From Closterium sp. Naga37s-1 (lineage: Eukaryota; Streptophyta; Zygnematophyceae; Desmidiales; Closteriaceae), in assembly GCA_947471745.1 (NCBI GenBank), contig CANJKZ010001146.1:1986001-2050000 (forward strand): 64,000 nucleotides of DNA, read 5' to 3'. Of the stretch, positions 44,840 to 55,535 are shown piece after piece (positions within the stretch are counted from its first letter, which is position 1; each line of letters begins with the position of its first letter). Made by a program: the position numbers and the translations under genes. The notes under the pieces were generated by a model. The model saw only the letters and a list, made by a program, of their open reading frames with translations. It was not told the DNA's origin and ran no database searches.

Positions 44840-45607
44840 TGTTAAATGCACGTTAGTTTGAGTGCATGTCATCCTAACGTCCTGCCGAGTGCTCGTGCTA
44901 TTCATGCATGCATTGTTTGCATGAGCATATGTCATTGTGCATGGCTGTTGGATATTATCATCTCTGAGTTTTCTCCGAGTTTAAGTTCTTGATCATGCAG
45001 GAGAAATCCAGAGCTTTTCAACGAAACCAAGATCGCCTTATTCCGACCAAGATCGCCCAAGTTACAAGATTTCCAAGATTTGGAAATTCTATCTCATTTT
45101 GAGTTATTATCTACATTGGGCGATTATTGGAACATGACTATAAATGGATCTTTGGTTGGGTGGTTAGGAAGGCAACTTTGAGTTTTGGATTGGTGTGGCT
45201 AGAAGTTTCTAGCATGGTTGCAAATGTTGCAACACCTAGGCAAAATTTAACTAGATTGGATTTTCCATGTGACACCTCAAGGACCTCATGATGAGGGTTG
45301 CATCCTTGCTGCTAGGAAGGATCATACCATCCTTCCCTAGCTCTTGGAGAACCCCTTCCCTCTCAAGGTTCTCTTGGAGTCCCCAACTCCAACTTTCTAT
45401 GCCCTAATGCTTGTACTTCCTCCATCTTTCTAATCATGCGGCTGCTGGACGTTTTCAAGTCGTTCTCACTCTATAGACCATCTTAATGACTGATTCTAAT
45501 TGGAACTGGTAGCTAAGCCTAAGGCGCACAATCATACTGAGCGGATTTGCATTTAATTGAGAAATGAGTTCGTCGTACGTTCTCAAAATAACGGATCCTG
45601 AGCAACA
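44840..45607 (+). repeat. Copia B 5' LTR
   Basis: 768 bp, TGTTAAATGCACG...GAGCAACA, followed two bases later by the primer site. It includes a GATCGCC-rich part (AACCAAGATCGCCTTATTCC) also found, inverted, at 54345-54682. Confidence 0.85.
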
Positions 45608-45609
45608 AG

Positions 45610-45621
45610 TGGTATCAGAGC
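45610..45621 (+). promoter_or_regulatory. Copia B primer-binding site
   Basis: TGGTATCAGAGC, an exact match to the plant initiator tRNA-Met primer site used by copia elements. Confidence 0.93.
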
Positions 45622-45831
45622 GGATAGTCTACTTTGAGACGACGAATCGTCATAAATTTTCAACCAATGTTGACCAGTGAGACAATTGTCTAGTAGCGCG
45701 TCTCACGAACGTTTGATTGGTGGTCGAAACGCGTTCCAATTCGAAGTATCCGATTTTCGTAGAATCGAAATTTCTTCCAGAATTCTCTCCAAAACGATTT
45801 CTCAAGTTTCCACCGTTCATTAGGCCTCAAT

Positions 45832-46735
45832 ATGACTGGTACGGACTCTGGAGGTGCTAATGGCGAGATGGCTAGAGGTAGAGAGGCTGGAGAGCAGGGG
45901 GGAGTTGCTGGTGGTGGAGTGGGGACTCACCAACGAGCCAACCCTACGCTACCTACGTCTACTACACCATCTCCAACAACCGTGGATCCCGTGAAGGCGT
46001 TCTCTATTGAAAAAATCATGGGGGAGGACTACGAGCACTGGAGCTTCCGCATGAGGCTGACGTACACTCAATACAAGCTATTGGATCTGGTGGAGGGGAA
46101 GGAGAAGATGCCGGAGGCCGCGGGGCTGAAAGGAGCGTGGATGAAGCGATCGTTCGACGCGTACATGCTCATGGTGCAAGCGGTTGGCGGACGACAACTT
46201 GACCACATCAAGGACCTCTTGGGTGATCCAGAGTGTGGCCCCAAGGCTTGGAGGAAGCTTCTGGATGTGCACTCTATGACATACGCTATCAGCATCGTGC
46301 TACTCGCGCGCAGGCTGCGTAACATCAAGTTCGTTGATGGAGAGCCGATGCAACCGGTGTTGGATGAGATGCGGGACATCTTCATGAAGCTCCAAGGCGG
46401 CGGTATGATGTACCCGGAGCTCGTGCAATGCGTGGAGATCGTGATACGGCTGCCGGAGTCGTGGTCTGCACTTGCCATCAACTTCAACTCACAACAACCC
46501 CAATGGAGCGTGGATTACATCCGGGTGCGCATTCTTGAGGAGGACTTGCGGCGCCGGGGTGTGGAGCGCTCGGAGGAGGGGGCTGGCTATGGAGTTGGAG
46601 GTGGAAAGAGTGGCTTCAAAAAGAAGTGGAAGGGAAAGAACAATAACTCTAAGGATGAGAGCGGCGAGGGCCAAGGGGAGGTGTGCTTCTACTGCAAGAA
46701 GCGCGAGCATTGTTGGAGGAAGTGATACAAACGAC
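45832..46735 (+). pseudogene. Copia B gag region
   Basis: About 300 residues. A Gly/Thr-rich N-terminus is followed by FSIEKIMGEDYEHWSFRM, the start of the copia capsid domain, then LVEGKEKMPE, AWMKRSFDAYMLMVQAV and FVDGEPMQPVLDEMRDIF. Near the end is a basic stretch and a zinc knuckle, CFYCKKREHCWRK. The start ATG follows the primer site by ~210 bp. Fossil. Confidence 0.85.
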
Positions 46736-46899
46736 CTAAGGATTGGACCCCGCCTTTATCAAACAACCAGCATGGTGGCAAGAGGAGTGGGCAAGTCATG
46801 GGAGCTAGTGGAGAGGAGAAGGATGAGGATAAAGGCGGCAAATTTGAGGAGCGGAAGGCCGGGTTCTTCTTCTTTGTGAATGAAGGTGCAACCGACCCC

Positions 46900-48350
46900 G
46901 CCATGGCTGCCAAGGTTCTCCTACACCCTCTCACCCATTGGGTGATTGACTCCGGGAGCTCGTGGCATATGACTCCTCGCGCCGACCTACTTGATGAGAT
47001 TCAGCCCGCACCTATCTCTACAGTCACATCCACGACGGGCGCCAAGGCCAAGGTCATGGGCATGGGATGCGCCAAGTTCATGGGAGCGGATGGAGAGCTC
47101 GTGGGGCTGAAGAACGTGCTGTGGGTGCCGGACTTGTGCGCGAACCTGATTTCTACCGGCCGGTTGGAAGATGCGGGTGTGAACATCGAGACGATTTGCT
47201 CGGAGCGCTATCGTGCTTACAACGACGAGCGCCTCATTTGGGACCCGCAGCGGAAGGGAGATGTCCACAAGCGCATGTGGCAGATCCCGGTCCTCTCTTG
47301 GCAGAAATCGGGCAAGGCGGAAGCCGCGGCATCCATGGAGGAGAGCGTCACCGAGGAGGAGCAGCAAGGTGTGCAAGGAGAGGAGCTGACTGGAGGAAGC
47401 GCGGCGGTGAAGGCGTCGGCTACCTCAGGCCAAGCTTCTTGGGAGACTTGGCATCGGCGGCTCGCACATGTGGCTGTTTCTACATTGGAGGTGATGCACA
47501 AGGAGAAATGCGTGCATGGGCTGCAACTGCAAGGAGATGGTGCTTCTGTTGGCAGCTGCGATGAGTGCATGCAAAACAAGTTTGCGCGGTTCCCGTTTCC
47601 ACATGCGGAGGGATCAGCGAAGGCGCCATTAGAGGTGGAGCACATGGACCTGGTGGGTCCTATGAGGACTGAGGGGACTGGGGGAGTGCTGTACGTCCTC
47701 ACCCTGTTGGAGCCGTTTCACGTGGGCACGTCCCTTGTCCAAGAAGAGCGACGCTGCAGCGCCGATCAAGGAGGATTGGTTGCCGATGGTGGAGGGGCAA
47801 GCGATGCGGTTGGTGAAGGTGCTGAGGAGTGACCGTGGTGGAGAGTTCCTTGGAGCGGAATTCACCAAGTTTCTCAAGAGGAACGGCATCCGACACCAAC
47901 TGACCTGCCCAGGAACACTGCAGCAGAACGGCATAGCTGAGCGTGCCAACCGGACCATTGGCGAGGCAGCTAAGACTATGTTGGGGGCTGCTGGGATGCC
48001 CTACAAGTTCTGGCCTGAAGCTGTTTGCCATGTCATCACGGTCAAGAACAGGGTCTTGACGCATGTTGGCGACAGGCACTTGGTGCCGTACGAGCGTTGG
48101 CTTGGGAAGAAGCCATCCATTGACATGTTGCGGGTTTGGGGCTGCATGGGGCTTGTGATGGTGCCTAAGGAGCAGAGGCACAAGATGGAAGTTGCTGATG
48201 TGTGGGCTGTCCATCTTGGGATGGCTCCTGACTCGAAGGGGTGGCTGATGTGGGACCCCAAAAGCAAGAGGACGCTGGTCAGCCGTGACGTCAAGTTTGT
48301 GGAGGACGTCATGTACAAGGACTGGCAGCAGCAGCAGCAGGTGCAGATTG
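46900..48350 (+). pseudogene. Copia B protease and integrase region
   Basis: Protease motif HWVIDSGSSWHMTPRADLL and LWVPDLCANLISTGRLEDAG. Integrase HHCC part WHRRLAHVAVSTLE and CDECMQNKFARFPFP, core VEHMDLVGPMRTEGTGGV, LRSDRGGEFLGAEF and TLQQNGIAERANRTIGEAAK, then RVWGCMGLVMVPKEQRHK and HLGMAPDSKGWLMWDP. Standard copia. Fossil. Confidence 0.88.
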
Positions 48351-48779
48351 GTTTGCGTCTGCAGGAAATTGAGCGGTCTGCAGTGGAGGAGGTTCAGCTG
48401 CACCTTGATGATCTCCATGGGTCAGAGCTGACCAGTGACCACAGTGGCGGTGGTGAGCAGCAAGTTTCTGGTCCTGCTGCGGAGGAGGGGTTGGAGGATG
48501 AGTCAGCACGTGTGGACTCACCATCTCAGCCCGAGCCTGCTGCAGCCGCCAAGGTCACTGAGCGGAGTGTGCAGAGAGGAGCTTCACCACGTGGGCAGCA
48601 GACAGCAACCCGCGAGAAGAGAGTGGCAGCACCACCTTCAAGGCCGAAGTATAGCCGTTTGGGAGGACCTAAGCAAGGTGCCATGGCGGTTCAAGCGGAT
48701 GAGGGAGATGATGAGGAGATGGCCTCCTGTTTCTTCACGCCCCTGCCTGGAGAACCAGCCACATTGGAGGAGGCACTGA

Positions 48780-50058
48780 ATAGACCCCAGAAGGTGGAGT
48801 GGAAGGCTGCCATGGATGCGGAGTTTATTGAGAATGGGACTTGGGAGCTGGTTGAGTTACCCGAGGGGCGACGGCCGATCAGCAGCAAGTGGGTCTTCAA
48901 GGTGAAGAGTGGAGCTGGTGGTGCTTTGGAGCGGTTTAAGAGCCGCTTGGTCGCCAAGGGGTTTCAGCAGAAAGAGAAGGTCGACTTCGGGGAGATTTTC
49001 GCTCCTGTTGCTAAGCCAGTGACACTAAGGACTTTGCTGGCTGGCGCAGCTGTGAAGGGATGGCACGTGAAGCAGATGGATATCACCACTGCGTTCCTCA
49101 ATGGAGTGCTGCTGGAGGATATCTATATGGCGCAGCCCGAAGGCTATGAGGATGGGACTAGCCGGGTGTGCAAGCTCAAGAAGGCTATCTATGGCCTTAA
49201 GCAAGCACCCAGGTGCTGGTACGAGAAGCTGGAGGAGGTGCTGCTGGGTGAAGGCTTCAAGACGTCCCATGCGGATCACAGCTTGTTTCTGCTTGGAGAG
49301 GGGGAGCAGCTGCTCTTGCTGCTGGTGTATGTCGACGACATACTGCTGTTCTCACCTTCCATGGAGCAGATTGAGAGGACACAGAAGCTGCTGATGGACA
49401 ACTTCAAGTGCAAGATGCTGGGGGATGTCCACTACTACTTGGGGCTGCAGATTGAGAGGGATGTTGAGAGGAGGTGGCTGAAGGTGCATCAGTCACACTA
49501 CATCTCTAGTGTCATGGAGCGCTATGGTGTGACTGGGGGTCGCACTGTGATGACATTGTTCCCTGCAGGATTCAAACTGAAGAAGGCAGCTGAGGAGGAT
49601 GATGTGCTTGAGGATGAGCAGCAGAATGAGTACCAGTCACTCATTGGGAGTGTGATGTATGCTGCTGTGCATACGCGACCTGATGCTTCATTCGGAGTGG
49701 GGCAGCTGGCCAGAGTTGTGCAGCGGCCCACTGAGGAGCAGTTGGAGGTGGCAAAACGCTTGGTACGCTACCTCGGATAAACGGCATCTGCTGGTGTTCA
49801 GTTTTCAGCTGGTGGCCAGCTGAAACAGTTAGGAGCAGATGGGATCACGCATGGAACCTTGAAACTGTCGTGCTTCACCGACGCTACATGGGCCTCAGAG
49901 GAGGAGGATCAGTCATCTGTTGGTGGCTTTGTCTGCATGGTCTGAGGTGGACCAGTGAGCTGGAGGTCCAAGAAGCAAAGTGAGATTGCCCAGTCTTCGG
50001 GAGAGGCAGTACATGGCGATGTACCACGCCATCAAGGAGATTGTGCTCCTAAGGAAGC
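48780..50058 (+). pseudogene. Copia B reverse transcriptase and RNase H region
   Basis: Reverse transcriptase: NGTWELVELPEGRRPISSKW, RFKSRLVAKGFQQKEKVDFG, KQMDITTAFLNGVLLEDIYM, CKLKKAIYGLKQAPRCWYEK and the catalytic LLLVYVDDILLFS. RNase H: YQSLIGSVMYAAVHTRPDAS, then weaker blocks up to 50058 where the copia A LTR begins. Fossil. Confidence 0.88.
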
Positions 50059-51647
50059 TGCGGAGATATATCTAACAACGGGAGTTAGACTACGGGCTAG
50101 GCACGGGGTGCGAGAGATCTCTGCGTTCGTTCCTTAGTCGTTTGCTTGTGCTTGCACTACTTGCTTGTTCACGAGGGAAGTTGGCAAGAGTTTCACTAGC
50201 AAAAGTTCACAACAATGGTAAAATCAGAATTGGGAAGATAGACTACATCATATCCCTAGCAGCCTAGCACACCAGCAAGTCGACCTCCAGCACACCCTGA
50301 GGGCGACTTGCCAGCAGGGCGACCTCAGGCGCCCTCAGCTATTGCAAGGCTGAAGTGCCAGCACACACCAGCATCGGACCACCATGTGCACATGTGTGCG
50401 CACCTACTTCGCAGGTGCCAGGTGACGGTTGAGCACGACGTGAACCGCCACGCACATTGCGCAGGTGACAGGTCGACCACGTGCTGACGGTTGCACCTGT
50501 GGAGCCATGTCGACCTCGGAATACCGAACCGCCGGTCGACTTCGCAAATCCCTCCTGGGCGATGCTCACACACCTCGCAGAGCCCCGTCGCCCGGGTAAC
50601 CTGGTCGACCAGGCAACCATGTCGACCAGCTGCTTCTCCTTGTGCCCGTCGACCGCCCAGGCTGACGTCCACCTCCAGCTTACCACACCAAGTCGACCAA
50701 CACCATTGGTCGACCAGCTCCAGGTCGACCACACTCCTGGTCGACCAGCTCCAGGTCGACCAGCCCAGCCATCAGCCGACCACACCAAGTTGGCTGCCCA
50801 AGTCGGCGTCCCCACAGGTCGACCTCCCAAGGCCGACCACCTGAACTCAGCGCCCTCCAAAATCGGCGCCACTACAGTGACCCCCATGCAGGTCGACCAG
50901 CCACGTCGACCAGCTCGCCCACTGCTATTGGTCGGCTGCACCTCCCGCAACCGACCACGAGGTCGGCTCCGCCCAAGCGAGGACGTGGCCAACCACAACT
51001 CCCGTTGACACTCCCCTGATGCATTCACGATTGGCCCCCCAGCCCACACGGCAGTGCTACACAGAGAATAGCCCATCGGCGTGCACCCAACACACAGCAC
51101 GCCGTCACCGCACCAGCCATGCAAAAGGGCATGGCACCTACTGCTGCACCTCGTTGTCACCGTCGCCCACGTCGGCCAGGCGCACCTGGCCGATTGCGGC
51201 GGAGCACCGGTTGAAGGCCGGATAGTGCAACGCCTTCGTCAGGAAGTCAGCCGGCTGCTCGGTGGTCGCGATGTACTTCAGCAGAAACTTCCCGCGCTTC
51301 ACCATGTGCAGCAGCCAGGCCTCTCGCCGCTCCATGTGCTTGAGGTTGCCTGTCAACCCCATGCCCTCGGCGACCGTGATGGCCGACTTGTTGTCCACTC
51401 GAAGGACAGTCGGCGTCCCGGCATCTCTGCAAGAAGGATGCGAAGACGACGTCCCTCCTTGCCGGCTTGGCCGCCACATACTCCGACTCGGTCGACGACA
51501 ACGTCGCGCACTTGATGCGCTGGCTCGACCAGGAGACTGCGGCCCCTCCGTAGACGAACACGTAGCCACCCGTGCTCGTCCGGTTCTGCTTGTCGTCGGC
51601 GTCGTCGGCGTCCACGTAGCCGACCAGCTTCAGCGACTCTGCTCCAC
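50059..51647 (-). mobile_element. Copia A second copy, 3' LTR and RNase H end
   Basis: Minus-strand end of a copia A inserted into copia B. The LTR occupies 50059-51010 (952 bp; reads TGTCAACGGG... on the minus strand, hairpin at 50400-50418). To its right lies RNase H: YVFVYGGAAVSWSSQRIKCA, LRVDNKSAITVAEGMGLTGN and EQPADFLTKAL. The insertion edge is marked by GAAGC (50054-50058), nearly repeated at the other A/B junction. The piece ends at 51647, at telomere-type filler. Fossil. Confidence 0.85.
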
Positions 51648-51648
51648 G

Positions 51649-51662
51649 TAAACCCTAAACCC
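51649..51662. other. Telomere-type filler at rearrangement junction
   Basis: TAAACCCTAAACCC, two CCCTAAA repeats, joins two pieces of copia A. The left piece stops at ...GCTCCAC and the right piece is collinear from about ACCCGGCAGACG. The middle GTAAACCCTAA is in neither. Confidence 0.65.
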
Positions 51663-51966
51663 GGCAGACGTGGTAGGACCGGAAGTCAGGTGGCCTACGG
51701 ACTCGGCTTGTACGACGAGGTCCAGACTGGACTTCCACGACGTTGCTGTCAGTGGACTCCTCGGCGCCCTGCTACTCCCCTTCGCCGACACCTGCTTCGC
51801 CGCCCTCAACGTCCTGCTGCACCTCAGTCGATGTCCCTGCCGACTGCTCCCTGGTCGGCTTCGCTGCTGCCAGCTCCCCTGTCGGCTGCTGCCCTGCCGA
51901 TGCCTCCTTTGCCGGCTTCACCAAAGTCGGCTGCACCTCCTCTGCCTGCTGCTCCCCTGTCGGCGT
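51663..51966 (-). mobile_element. Copia A spacer fragment, inverted
   Basis: About 305 bp equivalent to 52593-52903 but on the opposite strand (the integrase-RT spacer, with STPTGEQQAEEVQPTLVK). It forms a long inverted repeat with that segment, separated by ~630 bp. Fossil fragment. Confidence 0.8.
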
Positions 51967-54344
51967 CGACCTTGTGGCACCTCGCTCTGCGGCAGGCCGT
52001 CTGGGTCCGCAACTGCCTTGCGAGGTCGACGCTGCCGCCGGGGACAATGCCGTACCAACTGCTCACCGGGAAGAAGTCCGACTTGTCGCTGGCACGGGTG
52101 TGGGGCTGAATGGCGCAGTTCTTGATCCCCGAGCAGCAGCGCGGTGGGAAGCTGAAGCCGAAGGCCAAGTGGGGCCTTCATCTTGGCGTGTCAGAGGAGA
52201 GCAAAGGATGGGAGCTCCTAGACGTCGTCGACAACCGGGTGGTCACCACGTCGGACGTGGTGTTCTACGAGACGATGTCGCTGGAGGTATGGAAGTCGGA
52301 GCACGGGCCGGTGTCGTGGCGGACGCAGGTCAACCTGCCGACGGACACCTCGACGGCGACGCTCCCGCTGCTCGCCGAGGTCGGTGAGCTTGCTGATGAG
52401 GACGCCGAGGTCGTCCGCCCTCCTTCTCCTTCCCCTGCCCCCCCAGCCCCACCCCCTGTCGCCGACCTGCGTACGCTGACGTCGACGTCGGCCAGTGGCG
52501 ATGAGGGGAGAAGTGGGCCGTCACCTGTGGCACCGGCCAAGAGCATCGCCGGTGGCCGATGTGACAGCACGCAAGTCGGCGTGGGAGCAAGGTCGACGCC
52601 GACAGGGGAGCAGCAGACAGAGGAGGTGCAGCCGACTTTGGTGAAGCTGGCAAAGGAGGCATCGGCAGGGCAGCAGCCGACAGGGGAGTTGGCAGCAGCG
52701 AAGCCGACCAGGGAGCAGTCGGTAGGGACATCGACTGAGGTGCAGCAGGACGTCGAGGGCGGCGAAGCAGGTGTCGGCGAAGGGGAGCAGCAGGGCGCCG
52801 ATGAGTCCACCGACAGCAACGTCGTGGAAGTCCAGTCTGGACCTCGTCGTACAAGCTGAGTCTGTAGGCCACCTGACTTCCGGTCCTACCACGTCTGCCG
52901 GGTGTCGGCCGCCTTAGCCGCGATGTACGAGGACGTCGAGGATGAGCCTCTGTACGACGACGCTGAGGATGACGTCGACCTGCCTGAGCTCGACCCTGAC
53001 ATGCACGCCGACCCCGAGCACCGCTGGGACATCTCCACGATGACAGTGAAGGAGGCATTGGAGAGCTGGAAGGGCAAGGCGGTGTAGGCCGCCACGGACG
53101 AGGAGATCCGCAGTCTGATCGGCATGGGGACGTGGGAGCTGGTGGAACGCCCACCTGGGTTGAACATCATGAAGAATCGGTGGGTGTTGATGACGAAGTA
53201 CCGCATCGACGACACCGTCGAGCGTGAGAAGGCTAGGCTGGTCGTGAAGGGTTTCACGCAGGTGTATGGCGCCGACTACGACGAGACGTACGCGCCGGTG
53301 AGCAGCTACGTCACGATGAGGATCTTCCTCAGCATCGTCGCCATCCTTGACCTCAACCTGATGCAGCTCGACATGAAGAGCGCCTTCCTGCAGAGCAAGC
53401 TCGACCGGGTGCTGTACATGTACCAGCCGGACTAATTCAACGACGGGACCGGCCGGGTGTGCAAGCTACTGAAGAGCCTGTACGGGCTGAAGCAGTCGCC
53501 GCTGTTGTGGTACAAGGCGCTCGACGACGTGCTGATGGGCGCTGGCTGGAAGAAGAGCCAGGTCGACCAGGCGCTGTACTTCAAGGTCGGCGGAGATGGC
53601 ATGGCCTGCTGGGTGCTGGTCTACGTCGACGACCTGCGGGCCGCCAGCAGCAGCACGGACATGCTGAGGGAGCTGAAGGAGCTGCTGGAGGCTGCCTTCG
53701 AGCTGCGTGAGATCTCGCCGGTGGACAGATACCTTGGGCTGGAGATCGTGCGCGACAGGCCGGCGAGGAAGCTGTGGCTGCACCAGCAGGGCTACGCCGA
53801 CAAGCTGCGTAGGCGCTTCATCAACGAGGAACAGACCGGTCGCACCCCGAAGACGCCGGTCTTGGTCGACGCCTACGCTGAGCTGACGTTCGACGACGAG
53901 GAAGCCCAGGGGCGTCAGGAGGAGGAGTACCGACAGAAGGTTGGCTCGCTGCAGTTCGCGGCGACGACGACGATGCCGGATATCGCCTTCGCCTACAGCA
54001 AGCTGGGTAGCGGCCTCACGGTGAGGTGTGACCAGCACTGGCGCGAGGTCGACCGCTGCCTCGCCTACCTCGCCGATACCCGTGACACCGCCCAGGAGTT
54101 CGGCGGTGGAGCAAAGCCACTGAAGCTGGTCGGCTACGTGGACGCCGACGACGCCGGCGACAAGCAGAACCGGATGAGTACGGGTGGCTACGTGTTCGTC
54201 TACGGAGGGGCCGCAGTCTCCTGGTCGAGCCAGCGCATCAAGTGCGCGACGTTGTCGTCGACCGAGTCGGAGTATGTGGCGGCCAAGCCGGCAAGGAGGG
54301 ACGTCGTCTTCGCATCCTTCTTGCAGAGACGCCGGCAATGGAGC
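51967..54344 (+). mobile_element. Copia A fragment: integrase end to RNase H
   Basis: Plus-strand copia A sequence containing the integrase C-terminal part (LWHLALRQAVWVRNCLARST), the spacer (52.3-52.9 kb), reverse transcriptase (QLDMKSAFLQ, LLKSLYGLKQSPLLWYKAL, VLVYVDDLRAA) and RNase H (QFAATTTMPDIAFAYSKLGS, SSTESEYVAAKPARRDVVFA). It closely parallels copia A at 18.1-19.9 kb and extends further 3'. It stops in RNase H at ~54344 and joins an inverted copia B LTR. It overlaps in content the minus-strand RNase H at 51.1-51.6 kb. Broken, about three breaks. Confidence 0.85.
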
Positions 54345-55035
54345 GGTCTTTCCTAACCACCCAACCAAAGATCCCTTTATAGTCATGTCCCAACAATCGC
54401 CCAATGTAGATAATATCTCAAAATGAGATATAAAATTCACAAATCTTGGAAATCTTGTAAATTGGGCGATCTTGGTCGGAATAAGGCGATCTTGGTTTCG
54501 TTGGAAAGCTCTGGATTTCTCTTGCGTGATCAAGCATTTAAACTTGGAGAAAACACAGAGATGATAATATCCAACAGCCATGCACAATGACATATGCTCA
54601 TGCAAACAATGCACGCATGATTAGCACGAGCACTCGACAGGACGTTAGGATGACATGCACTCAAACTGACGTGCATTCAACAAACTTCCCCTCATACTAA
54701 CGGACTGCATGCACACACACTCACAAGCATGCAAACACCTATGACACCACTGCCCACACTAGTGCAATGCCATGCCACACATCTTTGCACAATTCCAATG
54801 TGCACTTTTGGGAAGTCGCTTGGTGAGAAAATCTGCCGCCTGCTTGCTAGCCTTCACATGGTGAAGCTTAACAACCCCCTCCTTCACCATCTGCCTCACC
54901 CAGTGCCACTTAATATTCATGTGCTTGTTCAGCCCATTCAGGATAGGATTATTGGCCGTGCCAATAGCAGCCTCGCTGTCGGAGAAAACTGGTGTAGGTT
55001 TCTCATGTTCCGCTCCCATGTCCTCTAGCAACTTC
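54345..55035 (-). mobile_element. Copia B fossil, right part (RNase H end and LTR), inverted
   Basis: Minus-strand end of a copia B: RNase H tail (~54760-55031; VFSDSEAAIGTANNPILN, VKLHHVKASKQAADFLTKRL), a purine tract GAGGGGAAG, and an LTR fragment 54345-54682 starting TGTTGAATGCACG. The LTR fragment differs from 44840-45607 by roughly 6% by eye. On the right it meets a copia A LTR at 55036 with GAAGT as the adjacent five bases (minus strand), matching GAAGC at 50054-50058. Confidence 0.85.
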
Positions 55036-55480
55036 TGTCAACGGGAGTTGTGGTTGGCCCCGTCCTTGCTTGGGCGGAGCCGACCTCGTGGTCGGTTGCG
55101 GGAGGTGCAGCCGACCTATAGCAGTGGGCGAGCTGGTCGACGTGGCTGGTCGACCTGCACGGGGGTCACTGCAGTGGCGCCGACTTTGGAGGGCGCTGAG
55201 TTCAGGTGGTCGGCCTTGGGAGGTCGACCTGTGGGGACGCCGACTTGGGGCAGCCGACTTGGTGTGGTCGGCTGATGGCTGGGCTGGTCGACCTGGAGCT
55301 GGTCGACCAGGAGTGTGGTCGACCTGGAGCTGGTCGACCAAGGGTGTTGGTCGACTTGGTGTGGTCGACTGGAGGTGGACGTCGACCTGGGCGGTCGACG
55401 GGCACAAGGAGAAGCAGCTGGTCGACATGGTTGCCTGGTCGACCATGCTACCCAGGCGACGGGGCTCTGCGAGGTGCGTA
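55036..55480 (+). mobile_element. Copia A 5' LTR fragment
   Basis: Starts TGTCAACGGGAGTTGTGG and runs collinear with the first ~450 bp of the family A LTR, including a dense GTCGACC array (55137-55443). It is cut at about 55480, where copia C begins. Confidence 0.88.
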
Positions 55481-55535
55481 GTCAACTCCTTGAAGTAGTC
55501 AACTCCCTGAAGGTCTGAAAGTAGTCAACTCCCTG
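55478..55535. repeat. Three-copy GTAGTCAACTCC motif at A/C junction
   Basis: GTAGTCAACTCC recurs at 55478, 55495 and 55521, the outermost copy at the exact point where the copia A LTR gives way to copia C. Only the copy nearest the C body belongs to normal element sequence. It looks like slippage or template switching during joining. Confidence 0.6.

Larger units (their letters stand above)
44840..50058 (+). mobile_element. Ty1/copia family B fossil, left part
   Basis: A plus-strand copia inserted in satellite after TTAGA (44835-44839). It has 5' LTR 44840-45607, primer-binding site 45610-45621, gag (~45.8-46.73 kb), protease (~46.9 kb), integrase (~47.4-48.35 kb), reverse transcriptase (~48.8-49.55 kb) and RNase H (~49.6-50.06 kb). 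At 50058 it is interrupted by a copia A LTR. The remaining end of a B element, on the other strand, is at 54345-55035; matching 5-bp target copies suggest the two belong to one interrupted element. Broken, about four breaks besides the insertion. Confidence 0.9.

Noticed and set aside
54759-55031. Minus-strand frame as an independent small gene
   Set aside because: It is the copia RNase H tail (SDSEAAIGTANNPILN, KQAADFLTKRL), next to a purine tract and LTR.
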